A stretch of 64,000 bases of DNA. Source: Cryptomeria japonica (taxonomy: Eukaryota > Streptophyta > Pinopsida > Cupressales > Cupressaceae). Made by a program: the position numbers and the translations under genes. The notes beneath the pieces were generated by a model. The model had not been told where the DNA came from. It worked only from the letters and a program-made list of their open reading frames with translations, and ran no database searches. Positions 45,438 through 57,693 of this stretch are shown piece after piece; positions within the stretch are counted from its first letter, which is position 1; the number at the start of each line of letters is the position of its first letter. The stretch is from NCBI RefSeq assembly GCF_030272615.1, contig NC_081412.1:545422202-545486201 (forward strand). The letters are read 5' to 3'.

Positions 45438-45714
45438 GGCATTGATGGTAATATATGATGTGAAAAACAATCAATGCAAAGAAAAAAAATCAACTACAAC
45501 AATCTCCCATAACTCTCAACAATCTCCCCCTTAGATCAACAAAAGAGATGATAGTTTTTCACATGACTCTCCCCCCTTTGACATCAATGCAAAAAGAATA
45601 TATACGTAAATCATGATTCTCTCCCTCTTTGACCATGCAAACGTATCAACAATATCCAACATAGCTCTTTCTCTCTTTCTGACAAAATAAGAAATCTGAT
45701 CATCTGAATCACAA
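45438..45714 (-). other. 3'-internal region of element F with repeated polypurine tracts
   Basis: On the minus strand there are several GGGGGAGATTG or GGGAGATTG tracts (about 45426-45436, 45504-45510, 45522-45533, 45568-45580), like the multiple tracts at the 3' ends of copia-1 and copia-2. No coding sequence. Confidence 0.55.
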
Positions 45715-46122
45715 CATTGACTGTCAAACTGAAAGATACACTTGCAAACATCCAAATCATGAACCATCTAAATTGAGGACATACCAGAATGTTCAAAACA
45801 CCATCAAATCTGAAAACAAAGATATAGCAATTCTAGAGCAATGCGGAGCAACAACCAGAACACTGAACACCACAAACAGTTGAACAACCAACCTCAATAC
45901 CGGACCTCATAACTCGATCAAATCATCATGTGGACTACTGGAACTTTTTTTGAATCAACTAGAGATACTTATCATGAAACCCATTAAACTGCAATAGCTC
46001 ATCTGAAACACACTGGCCAAACCAACTTACTTAATCTGACTGCAACACTGAAACACATAGAGGAATATGTTGACATCAATGACAAAACAATGTTCTAGCA
46101 AACTTCTCAACAATATCCAATA
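45715..46122 (-). repeat. truncated 5' LTR of element F
   Basis: Matches 36977-37385 over its full length with scattered changes (for example CCGGACCTCATAACTCGAT shared). The rest of this LTR is missing. It is followed by the duplicated GAGCA. Confidence 0.8.
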
Positions 46123-46127
46123 GAGCA

Positions 46128-46150
46128 TATCTTCCATTTTGAGTTTTCAC
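46128..46150 (-). pseudogene. element E gag fragment between insertions F and copia-2
   Basis: On the minus strand this encodes KLKMEDM, the continuation of 'MEKLKGGNFEL' at 60997-60961 and the link to the gag at 35965. Only 23 bases plus the duplications remain between two elements. Confidence 0.7.
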
Positions 46151-47233
46151 TGTTGGTATTATGGATGACTTCGTCATGTGTTGCATTGGTTTTGTAATTG
46201 ATGTCAACACTTGTCATCTTGGAGGTCTACATTATGTTCCCCGGTATGGTTAGTGGCTTATACACAGTCACCGATATGTGTTCACAAGCAGGTTATATTG
46301 TTCACCAGCAGTGATAATAACTTGGAGATCATTTGGTTATGTCGAAGACATGGATTGGAAGTTTGGACTTAGTGTTTTGCTTATTGGTCTAATAGGGTTA
46401 ACAGATTTGCCTTTGCTGGCAGATAGGTCTAGGTTATGGACCGGTACTCCAGATCAACACGACACATTATGGAGATGGTTTATTGATTGAATAATATGGT
46501 AAATGTATTGAGCCGACATGTTGTATCACATCAAGACTTATTTGTAATCGATTTTAATTTTAATATCTTTAGTGAGCTGACCTATACATTTGGTCTTTGG
46601 TTTTGTATAAATGATTGTAAGATCTTATTGAAGATCGGGATATAAGATTATGGTATGAGTGTGTTTGAATATTGAAGAGCGAAAATAAGCAGATCTTTGT
46701 GTGAATCACGCAGACATTATTTGAAGGTTGAAGTAAGGTTATGAAGGTGTTTGACACTCATGTTCAAAGCTTAAACTGGTATTGAATCCAGCATTGCAGA
46801 TGCTATTTTGAGCAGTACTTTATCATTATATTTAACCATCCAAGTGTAGTCAATGTGACTCCTATTTTGTGATTGAGCAGTGGGCTCTAGGTGGTTGGTC
46901 TTTCTGCATGTGCAGACCCCATTTGTATACACTTACTATCTGCAGTAGTATCATTTGATTGTAGTTAAGGTTTGCCACCATGGTTTTTCCCTTACTGTGT
47001 TTCCACATCAAAATTTTTGTGTGATATGTTGTGGATATTGTTTCTCTTTATGTTTCATGCATTAAGTTTCACCGGTACTGCTATTACTGTAAATTTGTTT
47101 TATCGACATTTAAGTTTGATTTACCGACACTAAGTTTAAGTTGGATTAATTTGCCTTTGGATTATAAATTATTGACAACTAGTTTACAACTTATTCACCC
47201 CCCCTCTCTCAGTTATCCATTTGGTTCCTAACA
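46151..47233 (+). repeat. 5' LTR of copia-2
   Basis: TGTTGGTATTATGGATGAC to CCTAACA, with the module TGGTTTTTCCCTTACTG at 46981-46997 and a C-run at about 47197 before CTCTCTCAGTT. Confidence 0.9.
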
Positions 47234-47235
47234 AT

Positions 47236-47247
47236 TGGTATCAGAGC
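47236..47247 (+). other. primer-binding site of copia-2
   Basis: Exact TGGTATCAGAGC, two bases after the LTR end. Confidence 0.9.
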
Positions 47248-47290
47248 TAAGTCCTCTTTTTATAGAAGCCTAACAGGTTGAGGAGATCCT

Positions 47291-49547
47291 ATGGCAACAA
47301 ATATTTTTAGGAAGGACAGTCTAAAACTTGATGGAACTAACTATGGTATATGGAAGATCAGAATGGAAACACATCTGAACTACATTGGAAGAGATATATG
47401 GGATGTTAGTAAGAATGGCTATGTTGCTCCTTTTCTGAATCAACCTCATCCACCAACATTGGCTAAGGACTTGGACAATGATTGCAAAGCAAGAGAAGCA
47501 CTTCTGAGCACATTATCATATTAGAAAATCATGGGATTATCAGACCGATCTACTACCAAATCTATTTAGGATAAACTGGAAACACTGAATGAAGGAGATA
47601 CCACTGTCAAAATTGCAAAACTGGAATGTTATCGAGTCAAGTATGAAAATTTTAAAATGGAAGAAGATGAAAGAGTTTCTACATTTATGGAAATGAAATT
47701 TTTTTAGGAATACAATATTGTGGAAGATCCTTAAGTGAAGATGAAATTGTGTCTAAAGTTTTAAGAGCATTGCCACCGGCTGACAAAATAAAAGTGACTG
47801 CTATTAATGAGTTGAGAACAATGCCTAATACTTCAGTTTCTAGAGATACTTTGGCTGGAAAACTTTCTGCATTTGAGCTTGAAGAGTTTGGTCTTGTTGC
47901 TACAGTAAAGACTGATTTAGATTTCAAAGCATCATCATCAGCATCATCATCATCTAACAAAACTGATTGGAAAGCACTATATGCAAAAGAACTTGAAGAA
48001 CTTGAAGCACTATTTGCAAGAAAAATGCCTAAAGGTCCAGTAGGAAGTAAGTATGAAAGTAAAGCACATTTCAAATGTTTTAATTGTAATAAAGTTGGTC
48101 ATCTGGCTTCTAGATGTTTTGATAGACATGCAAGACTAAGGGAGGAAGAAAAAAGAACATATAAACCTAACCCTGAATATCAGAGATACAAATTTAAGAA
48201 AAATAGAGATAAGTCATGTTACTATGCAGATGAAGGTGTTACAGATAATTCAAATGAAGATCCAGTAGATAGCGAACGGGATTTTGTTGCAATAAAAGAA
48301 GATCAATCAACACCTATTGTCAAACTGATAGAGAAAGCATTAGCAGCAAAAATTGAAGAAAAGGATGAATGGATAATAGATTCTAGATGCTCGCATCATA
48401 TGACTAGTGATAAAAGAAAACTCTTATCATTTCAAGAAATTCATGGAGGTCTAGTAAGGTTTGGAGATGATAAAGCTTGTTTAATCAAAGGAAGAGGCAC
48501 TATATCTTTGGATGGTAAGCACAATACTAACAATGTTTATTATGTAGAAGGTTTAAAGCATAATCTTTTGAGTGTTGGTTAGTTAGTTGAGAAAGGATTT
48601 TAGTTACAATTCAAAAATGGAAAATGTAAAATCATAAACAGAACTAGATTGGAGATTGCAACCGGTAATTAGACTAAAGGTAATATCTTTCACTTGAATA
48701 GCAGTGATAAATACATGTTTGATTGCACACATTGATGAAAGTTGGTTATGGCATAAAATACTCTATCATGTGGATTTTGATTACATTGTAAAGATCAGTT
48801 CAACTAAGGCAGTAAGGGATTTACCTAAGATTGTGAAACCTCATAATCTGGTATGTAAGGAATGTCAAATGGGAAAGCAAGTTAGAACAACATATAAAAG
48901 CATTACTGAGAAATTCAATAATATTCTTGATTTAATTCATACTGATTTATGTGGTCCAACAAAAACAAGAAGTCTACAAGGTGATATATACTTTATGCTA
49001 ATAATTGATTATTATTCTAGAATGTGTTGGGTTACTTTTCTTAGGGAGTAATCAAAAGCTTTTGGAAGTTTCAAGATATACAAGGCAATGGTAGAGAATG
49101 AAACCAGCAAGAAAATAAAATGTCTAAGATCAGATCAAGGAGGAGAATTTACATCTAGATAATTTAATTAATTTTGTGAAGTGAATAGAATCAAAAGACA
49201 ACTATCAGCACCCCAGACACCCCAGTAGAATGGAGTTGTGGAAAGGAAGAATAGAACTATTCCGGATGCAACAAGAACTATGTTGATGGAAGCAAATCTA
49301 CCTCATGTGTACTGGACAGAAGCACTGAATACAATAGTTTATACTTTCAACAGAGTTCACATCAAAACTGAAACCAGTAAGACCCCTTATGAACTATGGT
49401 TTGGTCATATTTCTACTCTTAAGTATTTTAGAATATTTGGAAGAAAATATTATATTAGAAGAGATGAGTATATTGGCAAATTTGATCCTAGAAGTGATGA
49501 AGGAATATTTCTTGGTTATTCATCTAAAAGAAAGGCATATAGATGTT
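47291..49547 (+). pseudogene. copia-2 gag, protease and integrase (5' half of polyprotein)
   Basis: Gag starts at ATG 47291 ('LDGTNYGIWKIRMETHL'), with stops near 47522, 47567 and 47705 and a frameshift near 47730. The CCHC knuckle 'CFNCNKVGHLASRC' (~48076) is intact. The retropepsin reads 'WIIDSRCSHHMTSD', the catalytic D-S-G having become D-S-R. GAG-pre-integrase 'WHKILYHVDFDYIV' and integrase ('LIHTDLCGPTKTR', 'CLRSDQGGEFTS', a TAG in the PQ*NGVVERKNRT block) follow. It is cut at 49547 after 'KAYRCFD' by LINE-2. Confidence 0.9.
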
Positions 49548-49794
49548 TTGATTTAGTAAAAATGGGTTTTTGAAAGGAATCTGAACCTTTTACATAACAG
49601 GAAATAGATAAAACATTAAAGCAGAATATAACCGTGCTTGATCACCCTAACAAAAAATAGTTCCCAACCCAACCATAAAGGGAACTCAAAACACATAGAG
49701 CTACAAAAATACAACAAAAGGATAGCAAAAGGACAGCACAGAGACAAAGACAGAGACAGAGACAACTAAATATTTTTCATGATATCTTCTGCAT

Positions 49795-51396
49795 GAACCA
49801 CCATCTACTTCATGTTGTTTTCAGAGGACTTCAAATCATCCAGCTCGCATGCCTTGATATCACCCTGATTCCTGGTGTTGGCCCTAGTTCTCTTCCCATG
49901 ACCTTTTTTCTCCATCTGGTCCTTGTCGCCCTCTTTGTCTTTGATGTTATCAAATCTGTTAATCAGAATATTCATGTTGTCCACAGAGGCCTTAAGAATC
50001 TAGAAATTTTGTTCATCAATCCTCTTGACAGTTAATTCCATCTTGTCGACTCTATTGACCAGGTTTTTCATGGTAGTTTCCAGCCCATTTGCCTCTCTAT
50101 TCACTTCCATTTCCTTAACCTTCTTTTCAGTATCAAGAATTTTACCCACCATAGCTTCAATAGCTTCAACATTGTTGATCGCAACCACTAGTTCTTTAAC
50201 ATTTTCAAAAAGAGGCTTCTTGCCTATCGTTGCATTTTTTATAACATTAATATCATTCTTCAAGTTGTTGATATCTTTCACAATTTTACTGATAGTATTA
50301 CAAAATCCCTTAATACTATCATTATCCACATGACAATCACTAGGATTTCCCCTTTGATTCTCTTGGCCCTCATTCTGCAATCCTTGAGTACTCATATCCT
50401 CACCATAACCCACATCCGGAGTCTCCTCCTCCTCCTTACCCTTCACATTCTCATTTTTTTCCTCCTTTGCATCCTCATCAGAAACTATCAAAACCTATTT
50501 TTTAGCCTTGTTAGCTCCTCTATTGGTATTCTTATTCCTCTGGGTTTGTTTACCGGTTCCCTTTCCTTTCTTACTTTTGATGAATTTTTCCTCAAAGGAC
50601 TCATCCTTAGAGTTTGGCAGATCACAATCAATCACAATCCTCTTTCTTTTCCCCTTATTCCTCCCCTTTTTGCTAAGATCCTCTAAATCTCCTTTAGTTT
50701 TCGAATCAAAGTTGAAACCAATATCCTCACTTTCCATGTTGTCATCCCTAGTATTTTTAACTCTAATTGGTTTCTCTATGGTTTTCCCTTCAGCAATTTG
50801 TAAACTAAAACCATAAGTCCTTGATGAAGAGCATGATCCCCTTGAGGGTCTTTCTGCATTTCTTTGATTGTGTGATCCATGGAACAAGCTAAATAATAGG
50901 GCAGGCTTACCTTTTCACCATGGAGGAAATGGTTGAGTAGCACGAAATGGTGCCTATATGCCCTTGTAAATCTTCCATCCAACGTAATGTAGGTTATGGT
51001 AGCAAACAACATGAACCTCCATGGCCTACAGATGCACTTGGGGGAGTGGTAGGAGTTATCTACTTTCACCATTTTCTTCTTTTCGCTATCTGTGATAGGA
51101 AATATATCCGCTGCCTTATTAGAGACACTACAATCTCTATAGAACTTAATGTCATCTTTCACCATCCCCATAGCTTCTGCAATGATGTCTTCATCCACCA
51201 TCATCATCTGGGTGCCCACTAGAACTTTGTCATTCTTCCAATTCTTTATAAAATGTTTGGTAATTGTTGGGTCTTTACCACAGAGCTTCTCCATGAAAAC
51301 ACTTAAGCCCCCCTCTTGTAGAATCTCCCAAACCTCTTTGTTCTTCTTCCAATCTGAACATGAGGTTGGTTCAAATCTCTTTTTGTTCCCTCCCAT
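49795..51396 (-). pseudogene. LINE-2 ORF3: third frame downstream of RNase H
   Basis: ATG 51396 ('MGGNKKRFEPTSCSDWKKNK'), open for 206 codons, a frameshift near 50790, then one frame to TAG at about 49795 with stops near 50492 and 49998. The N-terminal ~205 residues match LINE-1 ORF3: 'VDEDIIAEAMGMVKDD', 'KFYRDCSVS', 'ITYITLDGRFTRAYRHH', 'FVLLNHFLHGEKVSLPYYL', 'LHQGLMVLVYKLLKG'. A Lys/Arg/Glu-rich middle and a coiled-coil C-part follow ('VVAINNVEAIEAMVGKI', 'LVNRVDKMELTVKRIDEQ'). By eye about 35-45% identity in the globular part, lower than in the endonuclease. Confidence 0.75.
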
Positions 51397-51686
51397 TTTT
51401 CCTTCAAAATCACTGGAATTCCTAATCTTTACTCTAATATTTCTTCTCTGGGTTCTTTTCTTGCTCTGAAAAATAACCCCGAATATGTGCCCTTGTTAAT
51501 ATGATAAGACTATTAAATAAATGCTCGTCACCGCCATTGTGAACCTTCATCAAAAAAGGGGGAAAAGCATTAGGAATTATGATTGATGATGCCACATTGC
51601 TTCATCTGGATATGGTCTAGTTAGAACAAGGATTTCACCTCACATGCAAGTTTACTCTCCCCATTAATAGTAATGATTTTCTCTAA

Positions 51687-54600
51687 TCAGCAGGCTAGGT
51701 TGGCTACCCAGTCAGCACATGAGTTAGCTTCCCTATAAACATGTGTTAAAACACACATATCGAAGGTTTCACTTATTTTATTCACTACTTTAATAGCATT
51801 ATTTATAGACCATGAGGGCGGGAACACCTTATTCAAACAATTTATAATATTAAAAGAGTCACCTTCACACCATACACTGGTACAATTAGCTTCCTTTGCA
51901 AGCAACATCCCACAATAAACCGTCATGGCTTCAGCAACATGATTAGTTTGACTGCCAATAGGAATACATTTAATGGTTTTGCATTTTCCCCATTCATCCC
52001 TTAAAACCACAACACACCCCGCATTTCCAGGGTTACCCTTTGAAGCGCCATCAAAGTTGATTTTCATCCAGCCCTACAGAGGACTTTCCCATTTCACACC
52101 TTCTCTAGGATTAGCCTGAAAGATGTCTCTTCCCTTTAATCTACAATTCTTGAAGATAATATGATCATCCTAATCTTTGGGGTTGGCTATTCCACCCATG
52201 ATGTTGATATTCTCCACTGCATTTCATTTGATTTTTTCAAAAATTATTTGAGCCTTAGATGCCTTCTCTCTGAACATTCTTTCATTTCTCTCTTTCCATA
52301 TTCCCCAGCAAATATGAGGTAAAACCAATCTCCATAACAACATTATAGACTTATTCCTTGAGGGACGATGCCAAGAATTAAAAACCTCTTAGACAGATTT
52401 TGGAAAGGCCCAACTGATATTGAATTAGTCCAGACATCTAGCCCAGATACCAGTAGAGAAGGGACAGTGGATGAACAAATGATTGATGGTTTTCTCATTC
52501 TGCATTCAAAGAAGACAAACACTAGGCATACAAAATCCTCTAATTTTGAGATTATCAATAGTCAAAATTTTATTTTGAAGGATAGACCAGAAAAAAATAT
52601 TTATTTTGGGAATTAGGCCTTTCACCCAAGCCTTAGCCTAGCAAGGATTCTCCAAGTTAGAAAACTATTGATTATAGAGAGAGGCTCTAGAGAATTTACC
52701 ATTTGTAGTGAGTTTCCAGATTAGCTGATCATCATCATTTACCACCACCATGGAATTCATAATTTTGTTCAGATTACCAAGGGAGGGATCAACTGGGGAC
52801 AATTCCTTCCACTATCCATCATTTCAATAGTCACCTACAATAGTGCCATATTGTTCCTTACACTAATTCTGAAATTTTCCCCAATCAAGACTATCACTCA
52901 AAGGGGAGTCAAGCAACCAAGAATCTTCCCAAAATTTAATGGAATTACCTTTCACCATCTTCCATTTCACACCTTTGGCAATTAGATCTCTAGTTATAGT
53001 AACATTTTTCCAGATAATAAAGCCAATCAGGATATGTTCAGCATTGAGGAAACTTTGAAGGGTAGGATATTGTCTTTTGTACTTGTTGTCCCATATCATT
53101 TTCCATTCTCCCTAAGTGTTATAACCTCTCCATATCTTCTTAGCCATAAAAAACTCATTCATGTTTCTGATTCTTCTAAGGCCAAGACCTCTATTTCTTA
53201 TAGGTTTACAAACCTTATCCCACACAATCAAATTCATTCTCTTCTTCTCCTCAACCCCTGTCCATAGAAAAGTTCTTTCAATTTTTTCAATGGCCTCTGC
53301 AAACTTGGCTAGAATTCTAAAAAGTCTCATGGCATAAAGAGGAATACTCTAAAGAGTAGGTTTCAGAAGTTGGACCTTACCAGCTTGGTTGAGCAGACAA
53401 CCTTTCCATCTCGCTGACTTCCTATGAAATTTATCCACAAGAGCTCCCCAAAATGTATCAGGAGGGACTTGACATAAAAGAAGCCCGAGATAGGAAGAAG
53501 GAAGATTCCCCAATTGACATCACAAAATGTTACTGGGTTTTATCTATCTTCTTTCTAGAGTGTTGATGAAATAGACAAAACTTTTAGACCAATTTATCAA
53601 TTGACCGGTAGTTGCCCCATAACTATCCAGTGCTTTCTTTATGCTCCTAGAGTCTTTCACTGAAGCATTCCCCATAATAATAGAATCATCCACAAATTGT
53701 TGATGGGAGTAAACTTGGTCCATCGAAGAAGGTTTCAGCCCACAAAACTCTCCCTTCTCAACAAGATTACCTATTAATCTTCCCAAACACTCTACCATGA
53801 TAATGAAAAGAACTGGGGATAGAGGATCCCCCTGTCTAAGACCCCTTGAGGATTTGAAAAAGGGGGAAGGAGATCCATTGATTAAAACAGAAAAAGAAGA
53901 AAAAGAAACCAATCGCAAAATAAGACTGATACTTCTAGAGCAGACCCCAAAAGCAGAGAGAACATCCATCATAAATCCCCAATCCACTCTATCATATGCT
54001 TTGGATAAATCAAGCTTCAAAAGAAAGCCCTATTTTTAGCACTAGAGAGAGAGAGTGAATATTTTCATGAATCAAAATGATTGAATCCAAAATCTGTCTC
54101 CCAGGGACAAAGCCACTTTGCTGGGGAGAGATGATAGATGGGAGCATGGTCAAGATTCTAGAGGTCAAAACCTTAGAGATAATCTTATACAAAGAGTTTC
54201 ATAGGCTAATAGGTCTAAAAAGATCCATGGAATCATCACCCATCTTTTTGGGAACTAGGGCAATGAAATTGCCATTCCATTCTTTCAAAATTATTCTTGC
54301 ACCAAATAATTATTTCATAGCACTGGAAACATCACCTCCAACAATATGCAAATATATTTGAAAAAAGAACATGCATGGGGAAACCATTCAGGCCCAAGGC
54401 CTTGTTACCTTCAAAGGAATTGACAGCTTTCAGAATCTCATCATTGGATGGAATAGCAGTGAGATATGAATTCTAATCCACATCCAAGATAGATGGGATA
54501 TAGTCTGTAAGGTTCTTTTGAGCCTGCAAATCCAAGTTTTGTTCCTTAGTCAACAGGTTGGAGAAAAACTCCAGGGTTGTCTTCCTCATAGACTCTTCAT

Positions 54601-55769
54601 CTTCAACAGTTCTGCCATTGTCTTTGAGATGAGATATCCTATTGATGGCCTTATGTTTCAAAGTGGACATATGAAAGTATTTGGTATTTCTATCTCCTTT
54701 CTTCAGCCAAATATTTGTTGACCTCTGTTTCCAAAAAGTTTCTTCTTTTGCTATGATGTCATGATATTTTATAAGAATCTTGTCTTCAACTTCTCTAGAG
54801 ACCTTGGTATAGCCACTATTTTGAGTCTCATCCTGAATATCCTTCAAATATAAGAGAATGGTAGCTTTGGAAGCAAAGATGTTCCCAAAGGATTCCTTAT
54901 TCCATCTTTTAACATTATCTTTCACAAATTTCAGCTTTTTGACCACCTTATACATAGCATTTCCTTTAATTCTTATATGTCACCATTCTTTGATCTTTCT
55001 TTCCATATCTAGGTATTTTATCCACATTCTCTCAAATCTATAAGGGAAGTGTCTTCTTCCCTTCTTGGTATCAGCCGTAAAGGATATAGGATAATGATCC
55101 GACCCTGCCCTGATATGAGTGTATAAAGAACAGAAATGAGAATTAAACCAATCCAGAGATATTAAAGCTCTGTCAAGCCTGGCCTGAATTAAGTCTTCAC
55201 CACTCCTTCTATTAGTCCAGGTATATTTGACCCCTTGCGGATCCAGATCATGGAGAGATTTATTATTCATGAACTCCATCAAATCCACTCTACTGTCCAA
55301 ATTGGTTTGACTCCTTCCCTTTTTTTTCGTTTTCCTTCAAAGGGGTATTGAAATCCCCCATAATAATCTAGCTATCTTCAAAAAACTTACTTCTAAATGA
55401 GGATAAGATTTTCCAAAAATCACTTCTACCAATCTTGGTATTTTGGGCATACACATTAGTCAAGACCGAAAAATTACCCTCTTTTAGATGCTTAAATCTA
55501 ATGCATGCCAGATTGTTGTCTTGAATCAACACTTCTCCTTTTACATTATTTTTATTCCAGAAAGTAGCAATACCTCTTGATGCTCCTTCTGAACTACCAC
55601 CACTAATGCCTCCATTACTAAACATTTTCAAACATTCCACCTTATCCTTAGGCATTTTGGTTTCTTGAATAAAAAATATATCCGGATTTTTGTCTCTAAT
55701 CATACTTTTTATTAAATCATGTTTGTGAGGATTATTCAATCCTCGAATGTTCCAGGAAGTAATCTTCAT
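51687..55769 (-). pseudogene. LINE-2 ORF2: endonuclease, reverse transcriptase, RNase H
   Basis: ATG 55769. Endonuclease SWNIRGLN, IQETKM and GSDHYPI (55769-55000). RT shows 'KLDLSKAYDRVDW' (54017-53979), 'GLRQGDPLSPVLFIIMVE' and 'QQFVDDSIIMG'. RNase H (52067-51687) shows 'INFDGASKGNPGNAGCVVVL', 'HVAEAMTVYCGML' and 'EGDSFNIINCL'. Many stops and frameshifts. The ORF1 stop and ORF2 start overlap as ATGA, suggesting termination-reinitiation; LINE-1 has a 6-base gap instead. Confidence 0.88.
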
Positions 55770-57671
55770 GGATTTTTAGAAATACCTACCTCAAAGATGG
55801 TTCTTTGAGTCTCGTCTGCTAGATTCTTGTTTGCTTCCATGGTTCTCTTCTTTGTATCTGAATATCTGCCAGGTGATGTGTGTTGAGCTCTAACATCCCC
55901 TAGTCTGCTTCTGGTATTTCTGGTGGATATATTATTGTTGTTGCTATTATTATTTTTTTTTTTGTTCTTGTTCTTTCTTTTATCCTCCATTTCTTCTTCT
56001 TCCTCCTTCTTAGTCCCACTCTTTCCCAAAGCCTTTTTTATATCCTCTTCATCTCCCCATATTGGTTCATTTTCCTCCAGGAAAGTCAATTTGACCTGAG
56101 CCGGGGAGGCTAATGATATCTCCGAGAGCCCTTGCTCAAATATGTTGTAAGGTTGTGCATCTTGGACCCAGCTTGCTCCATTTTCAGACTTAGATAAATT
56201 TCCTAATGAATTAAATTATCTCCCTCTTCCTTGTTATCTTTGGATTGACTATCTCCCTTATCCATCTGACTACTATCCCATGTTTCACTCTGAGCTATTT
56301 GTTCTATCATATCCTTTTAATTGTTTTGATTGTTGCCTAGTGACTTTCTTTCACCATCATTAGAATCCTTACCATTGTTCTCTTGCTTCTTTTTATGCTG
56401 GGAGGTCTTATCATGCTCTCCATTATTCATTTCATTTCACAATTCCCTGACTAATACCTCCTTCATCCTTCCAACCTGAGACTATTTCTCCTTATCCAAA
56501 CAATTATAATGAGAAACTTTCAAAGCATTATCCACCTTTTTCCAAACTTTAGTTTGGGTTTGATTTTTGGCCACATTTCTTGGGCATTTTTTAGCTCAAT
56601 GTCTTACTCTCTTACAGTGAAAGCACGCAAAAGGGATTGATTCATAAACAATATTCTGCATCCATTTTCCTAGTTTAGATTCTATCTCTATTTCCTTTGG
56701 CATATCTATCTCAGGCCCAATCCCTACACAGATTCTAGCATAAATAAGTCTCCTTCTAGATGTTGTGACCGGGTCAATGGCAAGAAGCTCCCCAAAATAA
56801 TTGGCTATCCCAGCAAACACATCTTCTTCCCAATATTCTATAGGGAACCTAGGTAGCTTTATCCAGACCAGGACTTGGACCACAAACTTATCATCCCTAC
56901 CCACATTAGGGTACCATTTCTGGATATACATTAAATATTTACCTATCACCCAGGTACCATTGCAAAGGATTTGTTTGCGGTCCTCCTCACATGAAAAAGA
57001 AAAAGAAAGACATCCCTTATTCATAGCGACCACATCAACTTGACCTTTCAAATTCCATTTTCTCTTAACAAATCCTCGAACAACCTCAATGTTAAGTCTC
57101 ACCCCAAAGAATTTTCCTATCAGAGTAGTTTCCATCTAAGCAATATTTTGATCTATAATTTGATCCGGAATGGAAATGGAGAACTTTCCCTGAGAAGCAT
57201 TCAAAGTATTTTTAACTGGAGGCAATGACGACTTACCTTTGGGTTTGATACCAAACAGCGAGGACCATTTACCAATGTGTCCAGTCAATTTGGGGCCCCC
57301 ATCTAGGTTCCCCGACTTCAAAGGGATCTCGATATCCTTCCCATTAGATTATGTTCCCTTCACATGTCCCCCTGAACCGCTTTCCTCCTATTGTCCTGAT
57401 ACTGCTTCAGGTTTGTAGCCCCTAAATTTGAATTTTGAACTTGACTATCCACCTTGTCTACTACAATCTGCTCCATGCGTGATCTGGGACCCCCACCTGG
57501 GTCCCCCGAATCCAAATGGGCATCAGGTTCCTTACCATCTGAACTCTCCCCCTCCAAAGGACTCCCTGAATCTCCTACTACATGTTGTCCTATTGCTGAA
57601 CCATATTTCCTGCCCAAAAAAATTGAATTTTGGGACCAACCATTCCCCTTCTCCTCTCCACTCCTCTCCAT
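55766..57671 (-). pseudogene. LINE-2 ORF1, DUF4283-like protein with zinc knuckle
   Basis: ATG 57671, Gly/Ser/Asp-rich N-part to 57360, a frameshift, then 'WSSLFGIKPKGKSSLPPVKN' and a DUF4283-like domain (57135-56640: 'CLSFSFSCEEDRKQILC', 'PIEYWEEDVFAGIANYFG', 'LAIDPVTTSRRRL'). The knuckle 'CFHCKRVRH' has a TGA in place of the following Trp. The charged C-terminal part ends in the ATGA overlap with ORF2. Confidence 0.85.
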
Positions 57672-57693
57672 TTTTACAAGGCATATAGATGTT

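Larger units (their letters stand above)
35966..46122 (-). mobile_element. Element F: minus-strand LTR element with a large internal deletion
   Basis: The duplication GAGCA at 35961-35965 and 46123-46127 defines the ends. The left side is a full LTR (35966-37385, 3' LTR on the minus strand). The right side keeps only the first ~408 bases of the 5' LTR (46122-45715), then 3'-internal sequence with purine tracts. R-U5, primer site and all coding sequence are missing. LINE-1 is inserted at its polypurine tract. It lies in the gag of element E. Confidence 0.8.
49548..57677 (-). mobile_element. LINE-2: full-length L1-type LINE with three ORFs, minus strand
   Basis: Flanked by the perfect 16-bp duplication AAGGCATATAGATGTT (49532-49547 and 57678-57693) within the copia-2 frame. 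About 8.1 kb: a 6-base leader, ORF1 (57671-55766), ORF2 (55769-51687), ORF3 (51396-49795), then a tail of about 250 bases ending, on the minus strand, CCATTTTTACTAAATCAA with no poly(A). It is related to LINE-1 along its whole length in the same order. All frames are broken. Confidence 0.9.
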
